Shown in pieces: positions 7,851 to 16,941 of a stretch of DNA of 64,000 bases (positions are counted from its first letter, which is position 1; each line of letters starts with the position of its first letter). Location: positions 1 through 64,000 of the forward strand of contig JBFXFL010000008.1 of the NCBI GenBank assembly GCA_050179115.1, given 5' to 3'. The stretch comes from JAGPUQ01 sp050179115. Lineage in GTDB: Bacteria > Pseudomonadota > Gammaproteobacteria > Pseudomonadales > Porticoccaceae. The notes beneath the pieces are model-generated. The model saw only the letters and a program-made list of their open reading frames with translations. It was not told the DNA's origin and made no database searches. Position numbers and translations under genes: made by a program.

Positions 7851-9872
7851 ATGCGAGTACTTGGCCTGCTGCTGTTGTCGACCCTGCTGCTCGCTGGCTG
7901 CGGGCGATCCACCACCGATGCGGTCTCCGGCATCGACCGCTCCCGCATGAATCCCGAGGTGCGGCCTGGCGACGATTTCTTCGAGTACGCCAACGGGAAG
8001 TGGCTGGCCGAGACCGAGATCCCCGCCGATCGCAGCGCCTGGGGCTCGTTCGCCATCCTGCAGGAGCAGACGCTTGCGCAACTGAATGCCATCGCAACGA
8101 TGGCCGCCGCGAACGCCGATTCGGATCAGGATCCCGGGCGGGCAGCCGTCGGAGCCTTCTATCGCGCCTTCATGGACATGGAAACCGTCAAGAAACGCGG
8201 CTTGGACCCACTCGCGGCGGAACTTGCCACCATTGCGGGACTCGCCGACCACGACGCCATCGCCGCTTACTTCGGCCATGCAAGCGTGCTGGGAGTGGAT
8301 TCGCCGCTCGGACTCTGGGTAAACCAGGATGACAAGGACGCCACCCGTTACATTCTGTACTTCGATCAGGGCGGACTCGGGCTACCGGATCGCGACTATT
8401 ATTTCGACACCAGCGAACGCGGGCAGGCGATTCTCGCCAAATACCGCGCCTTCGCCGCCGCCCTGCTCAGCCTGGCCGGCGCGCCCGAATCCGCGGCCGC
8501 GGCGGAGCGCATCGTCGCGCTGGAAACCCGCCTTGCCGAACACCAGTGGACCCGGCTCGACAACCGCGACGCCGAGAAGACCTACAACCGTCGCAGCGGC
8601 ACGCAATTGCGGGACCTGCTGGGCCAGTACAACCTGGAGGCATTCCTGCGCGAACAGGACATCGGTGAGATCGACGCCGCCGTCGTACGCCAACCCACCT
8701 ATGTCGCCGAGCTGAATACCCTGTTCCGCACTACCGACCCGGCACTCTGGCGCGACTACCTCCGTCTGCGCCTGCTCTCCGCCTTCGCACCCTATCTGCC
8801 GCCCGCTTATGAGGATCTGCATTTCGACTTTTACCAACGCACCCTCAACGGCCAGACCGAGCCCCAGGAGCGCTGGAAGCGCGCCATCGACAATCTGAAC
8901 GCCCAGGTGGGCCAGCTGCTCGGCAAGCTCTATGTGGAGAAGCATTTTCCGCCCGCCGCCAAGGCGCGCATGGAGAAACTGGTTGCGCATCTGATCGACG
9001 CCTACCGGGTTTCCATCAGCCAGCTCGACTGGATGAGCGCCGACACCCGCGCCCGCGCCCTGCAGAAACTCGACCGCTTCACGCCCAAGATCGGCTATCC
9101 CGATCGCTGGCGGGACTACACGGGGCTCGAACTGCACGGCGATGATCTGGTCGGCAACATCCTGAGGACCAACGCCTTCAATCACGCCTACCAGATCGCC
9201 AAGCTCAATCAGCCGGTGGACCGCGCGGAGTGGTTCATGCCGCCCCAGCAGATCAATGCCTACTACAACCCGGGCATGAACGAGATCGTCTTTCCCGCTG
9301 GCATCCTGCAACCGCCTTTTTTCAACCTGGCTGCGGACGACGCCGTCAATTACGGCGCCATCGGCGCGGTAATCGGCCACGAGATCGGGCACGGTTTCGA
9401 CGATCAGGGCAGCAAGTATGACGGCGACGGCAATCTGCACAACTGGTGGACGGATGGGGACCGCACCCACTTTGAGGACCGTACCCGGAGGCTGGTCGCA
9501 CAGTACAATCAGTATGAAGTACTGCCCGGCCTCAAGGTCAATGGAGAGCTTTCGCTGGGCGAGAATATCGGCGATCTGGGTGGCCTCGGCATTGCTTTTC
9601 AGGCCTACCGCATGTCGCTTGCCGGGCGCGCGGACCCCGTTATCGACGGCTTTTCCGGTGAACAGCGGGTATTTCTCGGATGGGCCCAGGCCTGGTGCAT
9701 GAAGCGCCGTGACGAACTGGCGGAACGGCTGCTGCGGGTAGCTCCGCACGCGCCACCCAAATTTCGCGTCAACGGGGTGGTACGCAATATCGATGCCTTC
9801 TACACCGCCTTCGAGCTGACCCCGGACGACAAGCTTTATCTGCCCCCCCAGGAACGCGTCAAGATCTGGTAG
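7851..9872 (+). CDS. pepO: M13 family zinc metallopeptidase, lipoprotein
   Basis: This 673-residue neprilysin-like (M13) peptidase cleaves oligopeptides. The N-terminus is a lipoprotein signal with lipobox LAGC (Cys17), so it should be anchored in the cell envelope. After an N-terminal peptidase domain comes the substrate-binding NAYYNPGMNEIVFPAG. The zinc site HEIGH has His510, Glu511 and His514, and the third ligand is Glu571 in GENIGDLGG. The closing residues PPQERVKIW replace the classic CxVW end of mammalian members. All catalytic residues are present, so it should be active. The pepO symbol is used by family resemblance only; its target is unknown. Confidence 0.93.
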   Translation: MRVLGLLLLSTLLLAGCGRSTTDAVSGIDRSRMNPEVRPGDDFFEYANGKWLAETEIPADRSAWGSFAILQEQTLAQLNAIATMAAANADSDQDPGRAAVGAFYRAFMDMETVKKRGLDPLAAELATIAGLADHDAIAAYFGHASVLGVDSPLGLWVNQDDKDATRYILYFDQGGLGLPDRDYYFDTSERGQAILAKYRAFAAALLSLAGAPESAAAAERIVALETRLAEHQWTRLDNRDAEKTYNRRSGTQLRDLLGQYNLEAFLREQDIGEIDAAVVRQPTYVAELNTLFRTTDPALWRDYLRLRLLSAFAPYLPPAYEDLHFDFYQRTLNGQTEPQERWKRAIDNLNAQVGQLLGKLYVEKHFPPAAKARMEKLVAHLIDAYRVSISQLDWMSADTRARALQKLDRFTPKIGYPDRWRDYTGLELHGDDLVGNILRTNAFNHAYQIAKLNQPVDRAEWFMPPQQINAYYNPGMNEIVFPAGILQPPFFNLAADDAVNYGAIGAVIGHEIGHGFDDQGSKYDGDGNLHNWWTDGDRTHFEDRTRRLVAQYNQYEVLPGLKVNGELSLGENIGDLGGLGIAFQAYRMSLAGRADPVIDGFSGEQRVFLGWAQAWCMKRRDELAERLLRVAPHAPPKFRVNGVVRNIDAFYTAFELTPDDKLYLPPQERVKIW

Positions 9873-9880
9873 GCCCCGCT

Positions 9881-9908
9881 CCACCGGAGCTGTAATGCGT
9901 GCCGGTGG
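9881..9908. terminator. Possible hairpin between convergent pepO and secF
   Basis: CCACCGG (9881-9887) pairs with CCGGTGG (9902-9908) across a 14-base loop, in the 82-base gap between two convergent stops. No T-run; weak evidence. Confidence 0.3.
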
Positions 9909-9954
9909 CTCTCTGCGGGCGCGTCAAGTGGCGGGGAAACGAGCAAAGATGCGA

Positions 9955-10902
9955 TCAGGGCTGACCATCAAACTCTGAGCCGTCCTTGACCGGCAGCAAC
10001 AGATCCTCACGCTGCACGCCCAACTGCAGCGCCAGCCCCGAGGCGACATAAATCGACGAATAGGTCCCGAAAATTATTCCCACCATCAGTGCGATGGAAA
10101 AATTGCGGAGCACATCGCCACCCAGCAGAAACAAGCCAATCACGACCAGCAGGGTGGCGACCGAGGTAATAAGGGTGCGCTCCAGCGTCTGAGTCATGGA
10201 CAGATCCATGATTTCTTCGGGAGAGCCCTTGCGAACCAGGCGAAAGTTTTCCCGTACCCTATCGAACACCACGATGGTGTCATTGATCGAATAGCCGATC
10301 ACGGTGAGCACGGCGGCCAGCACGGTGAGATCGAACTCGAGACCAAAGATGGCGAAAAACCCTACCGTGACGACCGTATCATGGACTACGGCCAAGGCCC
10401 CACCCAGCGCAAATTTATACTGAAACCGCACCGCGACATAAGCCAGGATCCCGAGCAGGGCCAGGACAACCGCGAGACCACCCTGATCACGCAGCTCCGC
10501 ACCGATCTGGGGACCGACGAATTCCACCCGCTTTACCTCGGGTGCAACATTTCCAGTCGTGCCAACGGCTGCAAGCACCCGGGCGGCCGGATCCTCACCA
10601 GCCTCGCGGAGCCGGATCATCAGGTCGCTCTCGCTGCCGAAATGAGCCACCACGGGATTGACGAATCCGGCGGCATCGAGCTGACCGCGGATCGTCTCGG
10701 CCGCCACCGGCTGAGGGAAGTGCAACTCGATCTGGATTCCCCCGCTGAAGTCGAGCCCCAACACCAGCCCCTTGAACGCGATGGCTCCGATGCAAAACGC
10801 CGTCAGCACACCCGACATGAGCAGCGCGGGACGCCGCCACGCCATGAACTTGATGACACGGGCGTTGTTTACCCGGGAATCGATCACAGGGGAGTCGGTC
10901 AT
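9955..10902 (-). CDS. secF: Protein translocase subunit SecF
   Basis: The 315-residue inner-membrane protein has six predicted membrane segments and a periplasmic loop after the first. It carries the GLDFSGG motif near residue 49, and the SecD/SecF conserved GYSINDTIVVFDRVREN in the second half. SecDF uses the proton gradient to help pull proteins out of SecYEG. It lies 3 bases after secD in the apparent queA-tgt-secD-secF operon. Confidence 0.96.
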   Translation of the reverse strand: MTDSPVIDSRVNNARVIKFMAWRRPALLMSGVLTAFCIGAIAFKGLVLGLDFSGGIQIELHFPQPVAAETIRGQLDAAGFVNPVVAHFGSESDLMIRLREAGEDPAARVLAAVGTTGNVAPEVKRVEFVGPQIGAELRDQGGLAVVLALLGILAYVAVRFQYKFALGGALAVVHDTVVTVGFFAIFGLEFDLTVLAAVLTVIGYSINDTIVVFDRVRENFRLVRKGSPEEIMDLSMTQTLERTLITSVATLLVVIGLFLLGGDVLRNFSIALMVGIIFGTYSSIYVASGLALQLGVQREDLLLPVKDGSEFDGQP

Positions 10903-10905
10903 GAA

Positions 10906-12765
10906 TCAGATCCAGAGTTTGTTCGGATTGCGACCGCCGTAGACCAGATTGGTCAAGGCGCGCGTTCCCATGATGGCGGTAAACATCGAGGTCAGGATGC
11001 CGAGCGAGAGAGTCACCGCGAAGCCCTGCACCGGCCCGGTGCCGATGACATACAGGATGATGGCGACCAGCAGGGTGGTCAGGTTGGAATCCACGATCGA
11101 CGTATAGGCACGGTCATAGCCGGCACTGATCGCCCCCTGCGCCGTCTGGCCGGCGCGCAACTCTTCGCGAATGCGCGAATAGATCAGCACGTTGGCATCC
11201 ACCGCCATACCCATGGTCAGCACTGTCCCGGCGATCCCGGGCAGGGTGAGCGTGGCGCCAATCATCGACATCAGGGCGATCAGAATCACCATATTGGCGA
11301 CCAGCGCCAGATTGGCAAACACCCCGAACACGCGGTAATACAGGAGCATGAAGACCATCACGAGCAACAGCCCAACCTGGGCGGAGCGCACCCCGGCCGC
11401 GATATTTTCGGCTCCCAGAGACGGCCCTATGGTGCGCTCTTCCACGAACTTCATGGGCGCGGCCAGGGCGCCGGCGCGCAGCAGCAGCGCCAGTTCGGAC
11501 GCCTCTTGCGGGTCGCCCAGGCCGGTGATGCGGAACTGCACACCGAGCGCGCTCTGGATGGTCGCCAGACTGATGATCTTCTTCTCCTGGTAGTCGACCG
11601 GCACCTTTTCCGGCATCCCCAGGTCGTTCAGTCGCGTTTCCGTGCGTTGCCGGGTCTCCACAAACAAAACCCCCAGACGGCGACCGATATTGCTGCGGGT
11701 GGCATGAGACATGGCGCGGCCGCCCTCGCCATCCAGGGTGATATTGACCTGCGGCTGACCACTTTCGTCGTAGCCAGTAGCCGCATTGATCACCCGGTCC
11801 CCGGTTATGACCAGATCCCGCTCCAGCCAGGCATGCAACTCGCGCCGATCGGGACTACGGAACTCGAACTGCTCCCGCGCCAGGCTGTCGCGATTCGCCT
11901 CCAGACGAAATTCGAGATTGGCGGTCTTGCCAATGATGCGCTTGGCTTCGGCCGTATCCTGTACGCCGGGCAGCTGCACCACGATGCGATTGCGGCCCTG
12001 GCGCTGGACGATGGGTTCCGACACGCCCAGTTCGTTAACTCGATTACGCAGCGTGGTCAGATTCTGGGAAACGGCATAGTCCTGGCGCTCGGCAATCACG
12101 GTCTGGCCGGGCGTCAGGCTCAGCAGAAAGCGGCCATTCATCTCCGTCGGATCGGCCAGCAAATCCTTGAAATCCCCGCCGCGGACGATGTCGGCAGCGC
12201 GATCGCGGCGCTCTGGCGTATCAAACGCAGCGAGAATGTGATTCTGCTCGACCCGTACCATCTGATAGCGGGCGTCATTGCCCGCCGCGCGCAGCGCCTC
12301 GCGTAACTGGACCGCCTTGGTCTCCAGGTAAGCCGCGAGAATGTCGCCGGTATCGACCTCCAGCAGAAAATGGACCCCGCCGGAAAGATCGAGGCCCAGC
12401 TTCATGGGGTTGGCACCCAGGCGAGATAACCAACCCGGCGTCGTCGGCGCCAGATTCAACGCGACCACATAATCGAAGCCGAGGGCCTGCTGCACCACCT
12501 GCTTGGCGGCAAGTTGCTGATCGCGATCGCGCAGGCGAATCAGGCCGCTGTTGCCCTCCATGGCTACGCCTATGAGCGCGATGCCGGCGGTGTCCAGCGC
12601 CTTGCTTACACTCGCCAGAGTGGCCTCATCCAGTGTGGCGGAACTGTTCTGCACGGAAATCTGCACGGCCGGATCAGGTGCATACAGATTCGGCGCCGCA
12701 TAGACGCAAGCCAGGGCCAGCACACCCAGAATCAACAGGTACTTCCATAGCGGATAACGGTTCAT
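10906..12765 (-). CDS. secD: Protein translocase subunit SecD
   Basis: The 619-residue partner of SecF has a first membrane segment at MNRYPLWKYLLILGVLAL, a large periplasmic region containing KLGLDLSGGVHFLLEVD, and a C-terminal bundle of five membrane segments with GMAVDANVLIYSRIREEL. I chose the ATG at 12765 because it opens directly on the membrane segment; the frame runs 20 codons further upstream without similarity. Between secD and tgt there are only 90 bases, with no yajC, which normally sits there. Confidence 0.96.
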   Translation of the reverse strand: MNRYPLWKYLLILGVLALACVYAAPNLYAPDPAVQISVQNSSATLDEATLASVSKALDTAGIALIGVAMEGNSGLIRLRDRDQQLAAKQVVQQALGFDYVVALNLAPTTPGWLSRLGANPMKLGLDLSGGVHFLLEVDTGDILAAYLETKAVQLREALRAAGNDARYQMVRVEQNHILAAFDTPERRDRAADIVRGGDFKDLLADPTEMNGRFLLSLTPGQTVIAERQDYAVSQNLTTLRNRVNELGVSEPIVQRQGRNRIVVQLPGVQDTAEAKRIIGKTANLEFRLEANRDSLAREQFEFRSPDRRELHAWLERDLVITGDRVINAATGYDESGQPQVNITLDGEGGRAMSHATRSNIGRRLGVLFVETRQRTETRLNDLGMPEKVPVDYQEKKIISLATIQSALGVQFRITGLGDPQEASELALLLRAGALAAPMKFVEERTIGPSLGAENIAAGVRSAQVGLLLVMVFMLLYYRVFGVFANLALVANMVILIALMSMIGATLTLPGIAGTVLTMGMAVDANVLIYSRIREELRAGQTAQGAISAGYDRAYTSIVDSNLTTLLVAIILYVIGTGPVQGFAVTLSLGILTSMFTAIMGTRALTNLVYGGRNPNKLWI

Positions 12766-12855
12766 GAAAGCGGGGCAGCCCTGATCAAAGCGCGCGATTA
12801 TAGGCGAATAGCCCCTACCCTCCAACGAAGATCTCGCCCGCCGCCCGGTGCGAAG

Positions 12856-13983
12856 CTAGACCACCGTTTGTTTCTCGGCGGCAGCGCCAAAGTCCCGTGC
12901 AAAGCTTTCGAGCCGATTGGCGGCGATGGCCTCGCGCAGACTCTGCATCAGCCATTGGTAGTGGCGCAGATTGTGGATGGTATTGAGCTGGCAGCCGAGG
13001 ATTTCCCCGCAGCGATCGAGATGGTGCAGATAAGCGCGGCTGAAGTGGGTGCATGTATAACAGTCACAGGCGCGGTCCAGCGGCCCGGTATCCGTCTTGT
13101 GCACCGCGTTACGAATCCGTACCACGCCGGACCGGGTAAACAGATGCCCGTTGCGGGCGTTGCGGGTGGGCATCACGCAGTCGAACATGTCGATGCCGCG
13201 CTGCACCGCGGCCACCAGATCGACCGGTGTACCCACCCCCATCAGGTAACGCGGCGATTCCGCCGGCATGTGCGGCGCCAGGCCATCCAGCACCCGCAGC
13301 ATGTCGGTCTTGGGCTCGCCCACCGAGAGGCCGCCGATGGCATAGCCATCGAAGCCGATGTCGGTGAGGGCGGCGAGAGATTCCGCGCGCAACGCTTCGT
13401 ACATGCCGCCCTGCACGATCCCGAACAGGGCGGCCGGGCTGTCGCCGTGGGCCTGCCGACTGCGCCGCGCCCAGCGCATGGACAACTCCATGGAGGCACG
13501 CGCGCTGGCCTCGCTCGCCGGATAGGGCGTGCACTCGTCGAATGCCATCACCACATCCGCACCCAGCGCGCGCTGCACGGCCATGGAACGCTCCGGGTCC
13601 AGTTCCACCGGACTGCCATCGATGGGCGACTGAAACCGCACCCCGGCCTCGGTGATCTTGCGCCGCGCCCCCAGACTGAACACCTGAAAACCGCCGGAAT
13701 CGGTCAGGATGGGCCCGGGCCACTGCATGAAATCGTGGAGATCACCGTGGGCGCGGATGATCTCAGTGCCTGGCCGCAGCATCAGGTGAAACGTGTTGCC
13801 GAGCACCATCTGGGCGCCGCTCGCGACCAGATCGCGCGGCGTCATCGCCTTGACCGTGCCATAGGTGCCCACCGGCATGAACGCGGGTGTCTCCACGACC
13901 CCGCGCGGAAAGTGCAACCGCCCCCGCCGCGCGGCTCCATCCCGGCTGAGCAGCTCAAAGCGCATGTGGCAGCTGCGTGTCAC
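12856..13983 (-). CDS. tgt: Queuine tRNA-ribosyltransferase (tRNA-guanine transglycosylase)
   Basis: The enzyme swaps guanine 34 in GUN-anticodon tRNAs for the queuosine precursor preQ1. It has 375 residues. Evidence is FELLSRDGAARRGRL at the N-terminus, the DSGGFQVFSLG substrate loop, FDECTPYPA, GGLSVGEPK, and the zinc site CDCYTCTHFSRAYLHHL. A GTG start at 13983 overlaps the queA stop (GTGA), with GGGGAGA about 7 bases upstream. An in-frame ATG at 13965 is nearer the E. coli N-terminus but has no ribosome binding site. It is translationally coupled to queA, the next-step queuosine enzyme. Confidence 0.96.
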   Translation of the reverse strand: MTRSCHMRFELLSRDGAARRGRLHFPRGVVETPAFMPVGTYGTVKAMTPRDLVASGAQMVLGNTFHLMLRPGTEIIRAHGDLHDFMQWPGPILTDSGGFQVFSLGARRKITEAGVRFQSPIDGSPVELDPERSMAVQRALGADVVMAFDECTPYPASEASARASMELSMRWARRSRQAHGDSPAALFGIVQGGMYEALRAESLAALTDIGFDGYAIGGLSVGEPKTDMLRVLDGLAPHMPAESPRYLMGVGTPVDLVAAVQRGIDMFDCVMPTRNARNGHLFTRSGVVRIRNAVHKTDTGPLDRACDCYTCTHFSRAYLHHLDRCGEILGCQLNTIHNLRHYQWLMQSLREAIAANRLESFARDFGAAAEKQTVV

Positions 13984-15035
13984 TCGGGAATCTCCCCGGC
14001 CGCCGCCGGATTGTGCGTGATGAACATGGCGTCCCCGTAGCTGAAAAACCGGTAGCGCTCAGTCACGGCCGCGCGGTAGGCGGCAAGCGTCGCGCCATGG
14101 CCGGCAAAGGCGCAAACCAGCATCAACAGGCTGGATTCCGGCAGATGAAAGTTGGTGATCAGGGCATCCACACTGCGGAACTCGTAACCCGGGAAAATGA
14201 AAATTTCGGTGTCGCCGCAAAAAGGTTGTACCACGCCTCGCGCAGCCGCCGTCTCCAGGCTGCGCACCGCCGTGGTACCCACGGCGATGACCCGCTCACC
14301 AGCGGCGCGGGTCGCCGCGACCTGCGCGCACAGTTCGGCGCTGACGGTGACCCGCTCGGCGTGCATGCGATGCTCGCGGATGTCGTGGGCACGCACCGGG
14401 CGGAAAGTCCCGGCTCCGACATGGAGTGTGACAAAGCCCATGCCGACACCCTGCGCGGCGAGTTGCGCGAGCATGTCCTCATCGAAGTGGAGTCCGGCCG
14501 TGGGCGCGGCCACCGCGCCGGATTCGCGGGCATACAGCGTCTGGTAGCGCTCCCGGTCAGCCGCAGTGGCCGGCCGGCCGAGATACGGCGGCAGTGGTAT
14601 TTCGCCAATCGCTTCCAGAATCTCGACAACCGGGATGGTGCCTTCGAAACAGAGTTCGAACAGGTCATCGCGACGCCCGCTCACCTGCGCCGTCACCCCT
14701 CGGTCGAAGTGAATGCGTGCGCCGGCCCGGGGCGTTTTACTCGCCCGCATCATCGCCAACGCCCGCTGCGGGTCATCGCCGAGGCGTTCGATCAGCACCT
14801 CGACGCGACCGCCGCTGTCCTTGTGGCCCAACAAGCGCGCCGGCATCACGCGGGTGTCGTTGAACACCAGCAGATCGCCGCGGCGCAGCAGTTGCAGGAG
14901 ATCGGGGAACTGACGGTGGCCGAGCGTACCGCTCGACCCGTCGAGCACCAGCAGCCGGCTGTCGCGGCGCCGCTGCGGCGGATGGGTCGCGATCAACTCC
15001 GGTGGCAGATCGTAGTGAAACAGCTCCCGGCGCAT
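13980..15035 (-). CDS. queA: S-adenosylmethionine:tRNA ribosyltransferase-isomerase
   Basis: QueA transfers and rearranges the ribosyl group of SAM onto preQ1-modified tRNA to give epoxyqueuosine. The 351-residue protein begins MRRELFHYDLPPELIA and contains FNDTRVMPARLLG, GVVTAQVSGR-like strands, APTAGLHFDEDML, LHVGAGTFRPV and NFHLPESSLLMLV, all typical. The start at 15035 is taken from the family N-terminus; the frame is open 25 codons further. It is the first gene of the queA-tgt-secD-secF run. Confidence 0.96.
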   Translation of the reverse strand: MRRELFHYDLPPELIATHPPQRRRDSRLLVLDGSSGTLGHRQFPDLLQLLRRGDLLVFNDTRVMPARLLGHKDSGGRVEVLIERLGDDPQRALAMMRASKTPRAGARIHFDRGVTAQVSGRRDDLFELCFEGTIPVVEILEAIGEIPLPPYLGRPATAADRERYQTLYARESGAVAAPTAGLHFDEDMLAQLAAQGVGMGFVTLHVGAGTFRPVRAHDIREHRMHAERVTVSAELCAQVAATRAAGERVIAVGTTAVRSLETAAARGVVQPFCGDTEIFIFPGYEFRSVDALITNFHLPESSLLMLVCAFAGHGATLAAYRAAVTERYRFFSYGDAMFITHNPAAAGEIPE

Positions 15036-15183
15036 GGGGGGTCCGAAAAAAGGCGCAAGGGTAGCCGAAATCGATGCCCTGCCCCAGCCCCATGCGCCGT
15101 GATGACACAACCCCCGACGCGCAAAATCAGTCTGTGAGACGTCGGGTCATATCCGCCTCACCATGCTGCCGTCCTCGGTGCGG

Positions 15184-16044
15184 TCAGAGCAGCCGACGCG
15201 CCATGGACTCCATCGCCGCCAGCAGATCATCGAGCGGCAGATTTTCCGGCAGCCACATCACCACCCGGTCCGCACCCGCCGCCTCCAGCGCACGGATTTC
15301 CTCCGGGGTCTCCCACTGCCCCTTGATACCGAAGACCGTCTTGGTCAGCTCGCCATAATCCCGGCCCGCGGCATCGGCAGCCCGCTGGAGCCGCTCGACG
15401 CCCTGGCGGAACTGATCGACCGATTCCAGCACCGGCAGCCAGCCGTCGCCCCACTCGGCGATGCGCTGGTACACGCGCTCGGCCGTGAAGCCGCCCAGCA
15501 GGATCGGCGGATGCGGGCGCTGTGCCGGTTTCGGGAAACAGCGCACCGGAGGGAAATCCACATATTTGCCGTGGTATTCGGATTCCGTCTGGGTCCAGAG
15601 CTGCTTCATGGCCAGGATGTAATCCTTGGTCTGCCCCCAGCGATGATCGAAATCGCCGCCCAGAATCTGGCATTCCTCGCGATTCCAGCCCGCCCCGATA
15701 CCCATCAGGAAGCGCCCACCGGAAAACGAGTCCAGGGACGCCACCATCTTCGCGGCCAGCAGCGGATTGCGCTCCGGGACCAGGATGATGCCGGTGCCGA
15801 GCAAGATGGTGCTGGTGACGGCCGCGGCACGCGTCAGTGCGATCAGCGGGTCGGGCATCTGCCAGAGATAATCCGGCCCGGGCTGGCCGGGTCGTACCCC
15901 CGGATACTGGTCGGAGTAAGTGACGGGCAGAATGGTATGGTCCGGCACCCAGTAGGAGTCGAAACCCAGTTGTTCGGCGTGTTTGGCGACCACGGCAGGA
16001 TCAGCGGCCACGTTCGGAAGAATGGAAAAAACACCAATTTTCAT
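15184..16044 (-). CDS. Luciferase-like (LLM class) flavin-dependent oxidoreductase
   Basis: The 286-residue protein has the bacterial-luciferase TIM-barrel pattern: MKIGVFSILP strand, HAEQLGFDSYWVPDH, SGGRFLMGIGAGWN, and RPHPPILLGG. It resembles the TIGR03619-type group, which contains predicted F420- or FMN-dependent oxidoreductases. Which cofactor is used cannot be decided here; no F420 biosynthesis gene is in the window. GGGGGC precedes the ATG. It lies divergent from tRNA-Leu(CAA), and a 14-bp palindrome sits 10 bases upstream of its ATG. The substrate is unknown. Confidence 0.8.
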   Translation of the reverse strand: MKIGVFSILPNVAADPAVVAKHAEQLGFDSYWVPDHTILPVTYSDQYPGVRPGQPGPDYLWQMPDPLIALTRAAAVTSTILLGTGIILVPERNPLLAAKMVASLDSFSGGRFLMGIGAGWNREECQILGGDFDHRWGQTKDYILAMKQLWTQTESEYHGKYVDFPPVRCFPKPAQRPHPPILLGGFTAERVYQRIAEWGDGWLPVLESVDQFRQGVERLQRAADAAGRDYGELTKTVFGIKGQWETPEEIRALEAAGADRVVMWLPENLPLDDLLAAMESMARRLL

Positions 16045-16054
16045 CTTGCCCCCT

Positions 16055-16068
16055 GGGGAATATTCCCC
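16055..16068. repeat. 14-bp perfect palindrome GGGGAATATTCCCC
   Basis: The palindrome occupies the position of a -35 element for the tRNA-Leu(CAA) promoter and the leader of the divergent luciferase-like gene, which makes it a candidate protein-binding site. Confidence 0.5.
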
Positions 16069-16072
16069 TTGC

Positions 16073-16081
16073 TGATATAAT
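16073..16081 (+). promoter_or_regulatory. Extended -10 promoter of tRNA-Leu(CAA)
   Basis: TGATATAAT is a perfect extended -10 element. No -35 hexamer lies at the proper distance. The predicted start is about 16088, some 5 bases before the mature tRNA. Confidence 0.65.
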
Positions 16082-16092
16082 CCCGCCGCCGC

Positions 16093-16179
16093 GCCAGAGT
16101 GGTGAAATTGGTAGACACGACGGATTCAAAATCCGTTGGGGTAAAACCCGTGCCGGTTCGAGTCCGGCCTCTGGTACCA
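16093..16179 (+). tRNA. tRNA-Leu (anticodon CAA)
   Basis: An 87-base cloverleaf with a long variable arm. The acceptor strands GCCAGAG/CTCTGGT close with a terminal G-U pair, and the D-arm is GTGGTGAAATTGGTAGACAC. The anticodon stem ACGGA/TCCGT surrounds TTCAAAA (anticodon CAA, reading UUG), the T-arm is GCCGGTTCGAGTCCGGC, and CCA is encoded. The class II length fits leucine. Confidence 0.95.
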
Positions 16180-16247
16180 AGTACTTTCTTGCACGCGACA
16201 TCTCGCTTCTGTACAGCTCGGCACGATACCTTGCGTGCCAACCCACA

Positions 16248-16916
16248 TCACCCCGACCTGCCTCGCCTGGTATCCTGTTTCGCCACGCGCCGATCCCGGC
16301 GGCGCGCCATTCGCGTGTTCAGTGCTTCGCGCTGACGCCGCATGATCTCGCGGGCGTGGAACAAAGTCGGCACGTCATGGTGACGCCGGCTCAGGATGAT
16401 GGTGATGATGACCTCCTCGATAGCCACCCAGATATGAAACAGCACCACCACGCGAAACAGCCAGGCCACGTCGTAGAGCACCAGTAAATAGTAGGCCGGC
16501 GCCATCAGGATCGCCGAAAGTTTCGCGGCCCAGGTGTGATAACGGGGCAGCTCGCGAAATTTCAGCAGGCTGGTGAGGGTAGGAATCAGATAAAACCCGA
16601 GCGCCAGATACAGAAACCAGGCCTCGCGCGCAAACACGGCGGGCCACAGCCACATCAGTCCAAAAACCATGGCGGCGTAGGTACTGAGGTCGCCCCAACT
16701 GTCCAGCCTGGCACCCAGCGGCGTCGCCAGGTCGAGGCGGCGCGCGAGATGGCCGTCCAGCGCATCGGTCACCAGTGCCAGCGCCAGCAGCCAGAGGAAA
16801 GGTTCCGCCAGCCCGCGATGGGCACACCACAGCAAGACCGGCGCAAGCAGCAAACGCAGCACGCTCAACGCATTGGGGAGGTTGAGGTTGCTGGCGACCG
16901 CGGGCGTCCGCGTCAC
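16248..16916 (-). CDS. CDP-alcohol phosphatidyltransferase family protein
   Basis: The 222-residue membrane protein carries the complete family motif DxxDGxxARx8GxxxDxxxD (TDALDGHLAR ... GARLDSWGD) near residues 48-74, preceded by NLPNALSVLRLLLAP. Such enzymes exchange the CMP of CDP-diacylglycerol for an alcohol (glycerol phosphate, serine, inositol and others) in phospholipid synthesis. It resembles the PgsA/cardiolipin-synthase-like branch, but the acceptor alcohol cannot be assigned. A positively charged tail (REIMRRQREALNTRMARRRDRR) ends it. I chose GTG 16916, which has GGAAGG 8 bases upstream; the frame extends further into rlmB. It follows rlmB by 25 bases. Confidence 0.8.
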   Translation of the reverse strand: MTRTPAVASNLNLPNALSVLRLLLAPVLLWCAHRGLAEPFLWLLALALVTDALDGHLARRLDLATPLGARLDSWGDLSTYAAMVFGLMWLWPAVFAREAWFLYLALGFYLIPTLTSLLKFRELPRYHTWAAKLSAILMAPAYYLLVLYDVAWLFRVVVLFHIWVAIEEVIITIILSRRHHDVPTLFHAREIMRRQREALNTRMARRRDRRVAKQDTRRGRSG

Positions 16917-16941
16917 TGCCACGCCCTTCCCGGCAGGATAC

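Noticed and set aside
10381..12306. A 641-codon open frame opposite secF and secD.
   Set aside because: Shadow of two conserved translocase genes on the other strand.
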